Shown: positions 59,586-64,000 of the stretch, piece by piece
Layout: every line of letters starts with the position of its first letter
Numbering within the stretch: position 1 is the stretch's first letter
NCBI RefSeq assembly: GCF_003075075.1
Contig: NZ_QCYM01000001.1
Coordinates: 1 to 64,000 of the forward strand
DNA from: Labrenzia sp. 011
GTDB lineage: Bacteria > Pseudomonadota > Alphaproteobacteria > Rhizobiales > Stappiaceae
Length of the DNA stretch: 64,000 bases
Direction of reading: 5' to 3'
The notes under the pieces: generated by a model
Seen by the model: only the letters and a program-made list of their open reading frames with translations
Databases searched by the model: none
Told to the model about the DNA's origin: nothing
Position numbers and translations under genes: made by a program

Positions 59586-60875
59586 TCAGGTTGTCCACCG
59601 GGCTGACTGACGGGCCGTGCGGCTGGCGAAAAGCTGTTTGCGGTGCCGTCTGCGTTCCATCGCATCCGTGGCGATCATGCCCCAGGCAAGCCCGTAGAGC
59701 ATGTACATATGCCGCCAGTGGTCGGTGTCGATGAACACCGAAAGAACCAGATGGGCGCCGAAAACCGCGAAGATCGACTGGGTGAAGGCCGTCCACGGCC
59801 GCGACTTGAACAGCAGCGGCACCAAGGCGGCGAGGGTCCACAGTGCCAGAATGATATAGACGGTGCCGCCGAGCCAGCCGTAGGTCGTGAACCCCTTAAG
59901 GTAGACATTGTGCTCGTCTTCCGGAAAATACTTGTTGAATTCCAGTGCGCCGATGCCGAGGGGATGGTCCATGACCATCTGGAAGCCGAGCGAGTAGCGG
60001 GCGAAGCGGCCGAGGCGGGCGCCGTCATATTCCTGGACGAGTCTGGCCCGCTGGCTGAACATCTCCGCGACGCTGTCGATGGACAGGGCTGCCGCGATCA
60101 GGGCGACGACGGCCAGGGTCCCGGTCACGCCCAGAAAGATCAGCCGCGCGCGCCGCCTGGGTGTCTGTTCCGTAATCAGCGCCAGCAGATAGACCGTCAG
60201 GACGGCGGCCACCAGAAGCCCCCAGGCCCCGCGCGAGAAACTCAGGAAAACGGCGAGCAGCAGGATGGCGAGCGGCACCAGCAGGTGCAGGTTTCTCAGG
60301 ACGGAGTCCTTCAGGAGCCGCTGCAGCAGCAGGACGGTCGGCAGGACGAGAAACGGGCCGAAGACATTCGGGTCCTGAAAGGTGCCGCGCGCCCGGTCAT
60401 ACAGCGTGAAATAGCCGGCGCCGGGGAACAGCTGGAAATAGCCGGCGATGCCGATGGCCGCGACCAGCACCGCGCTGATGGTGTACCCGCTCTGGATGAT
60501 CCGGAACCTGTCCGGATCATCTGCCAGCACCGCGGCGTAGAAGATGGCCGTGACCGCCAGAAAGCCGGAGATGGCGATATACATCATCGCTTCGCCCATT
60601 TCCCGGGCGAGGGGAATGGAGGCCATGCCACCGGCGATATAGAGCATCAGGCAGATGATCAGCGGGCCGAATTCGCGCCGCAGCTTGAGACCGCAGGCGA
60701 GCCAGACGACGGTGACCAGCGCCATGTAGAGTTCATAGGGCGCGGGTTCCTCGATGACGAAGCCCGACAGGAACGCCGCCAGCCACAGGGCGCCGTTGCC
60801 CAGGCTTCTGGCCGGGAGACCGGCCGGCGCGCGCGCAAGATGCGGGCCGCCATAAGGGCCGGCCGCGATGCTCAA
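59586..60875 (-). CDS. O-antigen ligase/Wzy-like polysaccharide polymerase
   Basis: A 429-residue membrane protein with about 11 helices and the Wzy_C/O-antigen-ligase region: GTFQDPNVFGPF, FSFSRGAWGLLVA, and a large periplasmic loop ending MVMDHPLGIGALEFNKYFPEDEHNVYLKGFTTYGWLGG. It likely polymerises or ligates the exopolysaccharide built by the upstream genes. The start is most likely TTG at 60875, overlapping the TGA of the sugar transferase (TTGA); no ATG fits better. Confidence 0.85.
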   Translation of the reverse strand: MSIAAGPYGGPHLARAPAGLPARSLGNGALWLAAFLSGFVIEEPAPYELYMALVTVVWLACGLKLRREFGPLIICLMLYIAGGMASIPLAREMGEAMMYIAISGFLAVTAIFYAAVLADDPDRFRIIQSGYTISAVLVAAIGIAGYFQLFPGAGYFTLYDRARGTFQDPNVFGPFLVLPTVLLLQRLLKDSVLRNLHLLVPLAILLLAVFLSFSRGAWGLLVAAVLTVYLLALITEQTPRRRARLIFLGVTGTLAVVALIAAALSIDSVAEMFSQRARLVQEYDGARLGRFARYSLGFQMVMDHPLGIGALEFNKYFPEDEHNVYLKGFTTYGWLGGTVYIILALWTLAALVPLLFKSRPWTAFTQSIFAVFGAHLVLSVFIDTDHWRHMYMLYGLAWGMIATDAMERRRHRKQLFASRTARQSARWTT

Positions 60876-62479
60876 TAGGCGTTCTCCGTATCGAACAGCC
60901 GGAAGGGCGTTATCATCAGGATTTTCAGATCGAACAGGATCGACCAGTTCTCGATGTAGTAGACATCGCATTCCACGCGATGCTGGATCTTTTCCGGCGT
61001 GTCCACCTCGCCGCGCCAGCCGTTGATCTGCGCCCAGCCGGTAACACCGGGTTTGACCTTGTGACGGGCGAAATAGCCGTCGACCACATTGTCCCAGGAC
61101 TTGTTGTCGGTATGGGCATTGACCGCATGGGGGCGCGGGCCGACCAGGGACAGCTTGCCTGTCAGCACGTTGAAGATCTGCGGCAGTTCATCGATCGATG
61201 TCTTGCGGATGAACCGGCCAACCCTTGTCACGCGCGGATCTCCCTTCGTCACGGCCTTCTTCGCTTCCGGATCGGCCTGTTCCACATACATGGAGCGGAA
61301 CTTCAGGATTTCTATGATCTCGTTGTTGAAGCCATAGCGTTTCTGACGGAAAAGGACCGGTCCCTTGCTGTCCAGCTTGATGGCGATAGCCGCGGCGATC
61401 ATCACCGGGAACAGTGTCACCAGTGCGATCGTCGCGAACACCAGGTCGAAGATCCGCTTGGCGAGCAGATCCCAGTCGGCGATCGGCTTTTCGACCACGT
61501 CGACGAACGGCACCGTACCGATGAAGGAGGCGCCGCGGTTACGGAAGCGGACCTTGTCCGTATGGGCGGACAGACGGATGTCGACCGGCAGGACCCAGAG
61601 TTTGCGCAGCAGCTCCAGTACCCGCTTTTCCGCGCGCAGGGGAATGCAGACGATCAGCATGTCGATGCGGGCGAGGCGGGCGAACTCGACCAGCGCGTTG
61701 ATGTTGCCGAGTTTGGGGTAGCCTGCCACCACCGGCGGCGAGCGGTCGTTGGACCGGTCGTCGAAGATGCCGCAGATGCGGATGTCGTTGCCGGCCTGGG
61801 CTTCCATGTCATGGATCAGCTCGGCCGCGGCCGTGCCGCCGCCGACGATGATGGCGCGCCGTTCCAGGCGGCCGGAATTCATCCAGTGGCGCACCAGCAG
61901 GAAGACGGCGAGCCGCGAGACGCACAGGCCGGTCAGGCTGAGCGCGAACCAGGACCCGATCCATGCATCCGGAAGGGCGGCGCCGATGCCGGTCGTCGAT
62001 CTGAGAACCGCGAACATGGCGAACACCAGCGTCCAGCCCGCCGCGACGCGCCCGATCTGCGACAGGCTCTGGCGCATGACGGGCACCTGATAGCAGTCGG
62101 CCGCCTGAAAGAAGGCGAGCGCGAAGAGGATCGAACAGCCCGTTGCAAATCCCTGCGCCAGACTGAAGCTGGCCGGGTTTGAGCTGCCATAGGCGGCGAT
62201 CAGCGCGCTGGCCGCGATCAGGAGAATATCGATCAGGCGCACCATTCCGGTCAGCACGGGAATGGACACCCCCTTGCCGCCGAGACCCTGCGCGATCTCG
62301 CAGGCTTCCGGGGTCAGGCTGGTATTGGTGGAGGACAGGATCTCGACGTTCGTCGAGCCGACGGCGCTGCCGACCGTCTTGCGCAGATGGGTTTCCAGCC
62401 GGCGCCGCAAGCCGGAGTCGTCGCCGGTGAGCGGTGTCGGATTGGCCGGATCAGTCGAATTGAATACCTGGTTGCTCAT
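60872..62479 (-). CDS. Undecaprenyl-phosphate glucose phosphotransferase (WcaJ/ExoY type)
   Basis: A 535-residue polyprenol-phosphate sugar-1-phosphate transferase that starts the polysaccharide repeat. Four to five N-terminal helices (about 80-200), a CoA-binding-like central domain ([16 protein letters not shown]), then the catalytic domain with [59 protein letters not shown] and the C-terminal [18 protein letters not shown] 62479 overlaps the glycosyltransferase stop (ATGA). Confidence 0.95.
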   Translation of the reverse strand: MSNQVFNSTDPANPTPLTGDDSGLRRRLETHLRKTVGSAVGSTNVEILSSTNTSLTPEACEIAQGLGGKGVSIPVLTGMVRLIDILLIAASALIAAYGSSNPASFSLAQGFATGCSILFALAFFQAADCYQVPVMRQSLSQIGRVAAGWTLVFAMFAVLRSTTGIGAALPDAWIGSWFALSLTGLCVSRLAVFLLVRHWMNSGRLERRAIIVGGGTAAAELIHDMEAQAGNDIRICGIFDDRSNDRSPPVVAGYPKLGNINALVEFARLARIDMLIVCIPLRAEKRVLELLRKLWVLPVDIRLSAHTDKVRFRNRGASFIGTVPFVDVVEKPIADWDLLAKRIFDLVFATIALVTLFPVMIAAAIAIKLDSKGPVLFRQKRYGFNNEIIEILKFRSMYVEQADPEAKKAVTKGDPRVTRVGRFIRKTSIDELPQIFNVLTGKLSLVGPRPHAVNAHTDNKSWDNVVDGYFARHKVKPGVTGWAQINGWRGEVDTPEKIQHRVECDVYYIENWSILFDLKILMITPFRLFDTENAY

Positions 62480-63708
62480 GACCTGTTGCCTGATCGGGCA
62501 TAGACCGACTGGGCGCTGCGGTCGGCCGGCGTGCCTTCCACCGCCTGGGGTGTGGCGTCGTCGGCAGGCGCAAGGCCCTGCAGGTCCTGATATAGGGTGG
62601 TGATCCTGTCGTTCATCAGGTCGGTGGAGAAGGTCGCCGCCAGGCATCTTTGCAGTTCGCCGGCTTCCCGTTCCATCCGGACGGGGTCTTCAAGCGCCTC
62701 TTCCATGGCGACCGTCAGCTTGCCGATATGGCCCGGTTCGATCAGCCGGTTCGAATAGCGGCCGAAAATCTCCGGAATGCCGCCGACACGTGTGGCAATG
62801 AGCGGACGCTGTGCCGCGACCGCCTCCAGAATGATATAGGGCATGGCCTCCGCACGGGAAGGTATGACCACGTTGCGGGCAAGCTTGAAGGCTTCGCGTG
62901 CCGGCAGGGCGCCGTGGAAGGTGATGTCATCCTCCAGGCCGAGTTTCCGCACCAGATTGCGGTAGCGTTCTTCCTGCGGACCTTCGCCGACGATATGCGC
63001 CCGGGGCGCGGTGCCGGTTTTCAGGCGGATATTGTAGAGCGCCTCGATGAACAGGTCCGGCCCCTTCAGATCGCGGAGCATGCCGATGTAGAGAAAGTCG
63101 CTGGCGTCCTCGTTCACGGTGACGGGCGCGAATTCTTCCGGTGTCAGTCCGTTGTAGACGATCCGCGACTTGGCCCTGGGATGCCCCACCTTGCTCTCGT
63201 AGGCCGCATATTCATAATCGGAAACGAAGATCAGGCCGTCCGTGAGGCGCCCGAGCAGGCGTTCCAGGGTATGATAGACGCGTCCTTCCAGGCGGTTGGG
63301 ATCATAGTGCAGGCTGCCGCCGTGCGGACAATAGACACGGGACACCTTGCGGCCGAAGAATCTGAGGCTGCTGCCGATCAGGCGGACATAGGCGCCGCCC
63401 TTGGCGCCATGTCCGTGCAGAATGTCCGGCTCGAGGTCGCGGATATGGCGGTAGATTGCCAGGGTCGCCGACATGTCCTTGGGCGTTAGCTGGCGCTGCA
63501 TGGGAAAGCGCGCCAGACCAAGGGTCAGCTTCGGCCGCAGTTCGTCCAGGAACCGGTTGTCGAAAGTGCTGCCGGTGCTGCTGTCGCAGATAAGTCCGAC
63601 ATCATGTCCGGCTTCCGCCTGGGCGGTGGCCAAATCGCGAATATGGCGAAAGATTCCGCCGATAGGCGACCGGACACAATGAACGATCCGCATGGGGGTG
63701 GTCGTCAT
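62476..63708 (-). CDS. Glycosyltransferase, GT4 family
   Basis: A 410-residue GT-B glycosyltransferase for exopolysaccharide assembly. The N-terminal acceptor domain has HCVRSPIGGIFRHIRDLA and HGHGAKGGAYVRLI. The C-terminal donor domain contains the GT4 pattern FLYIGMLRDLKGPDLFIEAL and the EX7E-like SRAEAMPYIILEAVAAQRPLIATRVGGIPEIF. Its mRNA leader folds into a hairpin that touches the start codon. Confidence 0.93.
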   Translation of the reverse strand: MTTTPMRIVHCVRSPIGGIFRHIRDLATAQAEAGHDVGLICDSSTGSTFDNRFLDELRPKLTLGLARFPMQRQLTPKDMSATLAIYRHIRDLEPDILHGHGAKGGAYVRLIGSSLRFFGRKVSRVYCPHGGSLHYDPNRLEGRVYHTLERLLGRLTDGLIFVSDYEYAAYESKVGHPRAKSRIVYNGLTPEEFAPVTVNEDASDFLYIGMLRDLKGPDLFIEALYNIRLKTGTAPRAHIVGEGPQEERYRNLVRKLGLEDDITFHGALPAREAFKLARNVVIPSRAEAMPYIILEAVAAQRPLIATRVGGIPEIFGRYSNRLIEPGHIGKLTVAMEEALEDPVRMEREAGELQRCLAATFSTDLMNDRITTLYQDLQGLAPADDATPQAVEGTPADRSAQSVYARSGNRS

Positions 63709-63772
63709 GGTGCAGTATCCCTGTTACCACTTCCAGGTTCTTTTATGACCTGTGAGGTTTGGTAGCTGCACC
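63709..63772 (-). promoter_or_regulatory. Structured leader of the glycosyltransferase gene
   Basis: 64 nt immediately upstream of the ATG with nested complementary arms: GGTGCAG/CTGCACC outermost, TACCA/TGGTA, and CAGGT/ACCTG, with internal loops between. The 3' outer arm ends at the base before ATG, so folding would bury the ribosome entry region. Could be translational control or a protein/ligand-responsive element. Confidence 0.5.
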
Positions 63773-63813
63773 CTAGCAGGGGGAGGTGAGTCTCCGGTTA
63801 ACCGGTGGCCCCT

Positions 63814-64000
63814 CTAGAAATAGCGTTCGCGGACGTAAATCGTGTCGCCGGGACGCACCGGGTCCGAAATGGGCACACGACCGTTTAGGATTTCCCCGTT
63901 GATCTGGCGGGTGATATCCACATCGGCCTGCCGTGCCCTGGCGCTGAATCCGCCCGCGGTCGCGATGGCGTTCTGCACGGTCATGCCGGCGACGTAATTG
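63814..64000 (-). CDS. Polysaccharide export protein (Wza/ExoF type), C-terminal end only
   Basis: The last 61 codons of a gene that continues beyond the window on the minus strand, stop TAG at 63814-63816. The peptide contains YVAGMTVQNAIATAGGF, then RVPISDPVRPGDTIYVRERYF, a soluble-ligand-binding beta-grasp end typical of Wza/ExoF-like exporters (SLBB domain). It would lead the polysaccharide operon, 105 nt before the glycosyltransferase. Confidence 0.82.
   Translation of the reverse strand, partial: NYVAGMTVQNAIATAGGFSARARQADVDITRQINGEILNGRVPISDPVRPGDTIYVRERYF

Overview
The window reads as a chromosomal segment of a marine-type alphaproteobacterium of the Hyphomicrobiales. The closest fit is the Stappiaceae (Roseibium/Labrenzia-like). 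This placement is inferred from a rhizobial-type Porin_2 pair and from gene orders typical of the order: rpoZ/rsh/pyrE/DUF2062/lepB/rnc/era/recO, glyA-nrdR-ribD-ribE-ribH-nusB-thiL, DUF177-plsX-fabH-ihfA-merR, and ldtR/ldtP. No rRNA or other phylogenetic marker was available to confirm it. Coding density is high. I saw no insertion sequence, prophage or CRISPR array, so this is mostly core genome with small accessory patches.

Layout. 1-2.5 kb: tandem, nearly identical porin genes, the first cut by the window edge. 2.6-7.1 kb: alpha/beta hydrolase, dapA, smpB, a thioesterase and an Fe-type alcohol dehydrogenase. 7.2-17.2 kb: information-processing and stringent-response block, minus strand (parC, recO, era, rnc, lepB, DUF2062, pyrE, rsh, rpoZ). 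17.6-22.5 kb: NYN nuclease-like protein, family-5 uracil-DNA glycosylase, bpt, an SLC13 transporter and tspO. 22.8-25.8 kb: a YeeE/YedE sulfur transporter pair under a SqrR/BigR-like operator, a ParD-like/methionine aminopeptidase pair, and an RDD protein. 25.9-32.1 kb: hemB-threonine dehydratase operon, then a valine/isobutyrate catabolic operon. 32.2-34.8 kb: ldtR, ldtP and a DUF6898 protein.

35.2-42.2 kb: glyA, nrdR, riboflavin genes, nusB, thiL and an MFS exporter. 42.4-45.0 kb: proton-pumping pyrophosphatase and convergent bamE. 45.2-49.7 kb: cytochrome bc1 chaperone, DUF177, plsX, fabH, ihfA and a MerR regulator. 49.7-57.7 kb: a more accessory stretch with a GDPD phosphodiesterase, a P450, two tiny proteins, a 46-bp perfect palindrome, a P2-type cation ATPase and two Rnk/GreA-C-like proteins. 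58.0-64 kb: plsC, tRNA-Pro(GGG), and an exopolysaccharide operon of translationally overlapped genes (Wza-type export protein, glycosyltransferase, undecaprenyl-phosphate sugar transferase, Wzy/O-antigen ligase-like protein).

The most interesting signals are regulatory: (i) a perfect AT-rich palindrome before the YeeE/YedE pair that fits the persulfide-sensor pattern ATTC-N8-GAAT; (ii) an operator array before the ParD-like/MetAP pair, which has no toxin; (iii) an exact GGAAC-N16-CGTT general-stress promoter that would give tspO an almost leaderless mRNA; (iv) porin copies identical for 740 nt and then divergent at the 3' end; (v) structured leaders and palindromes in the 53-kb and 63.7-kb regions.
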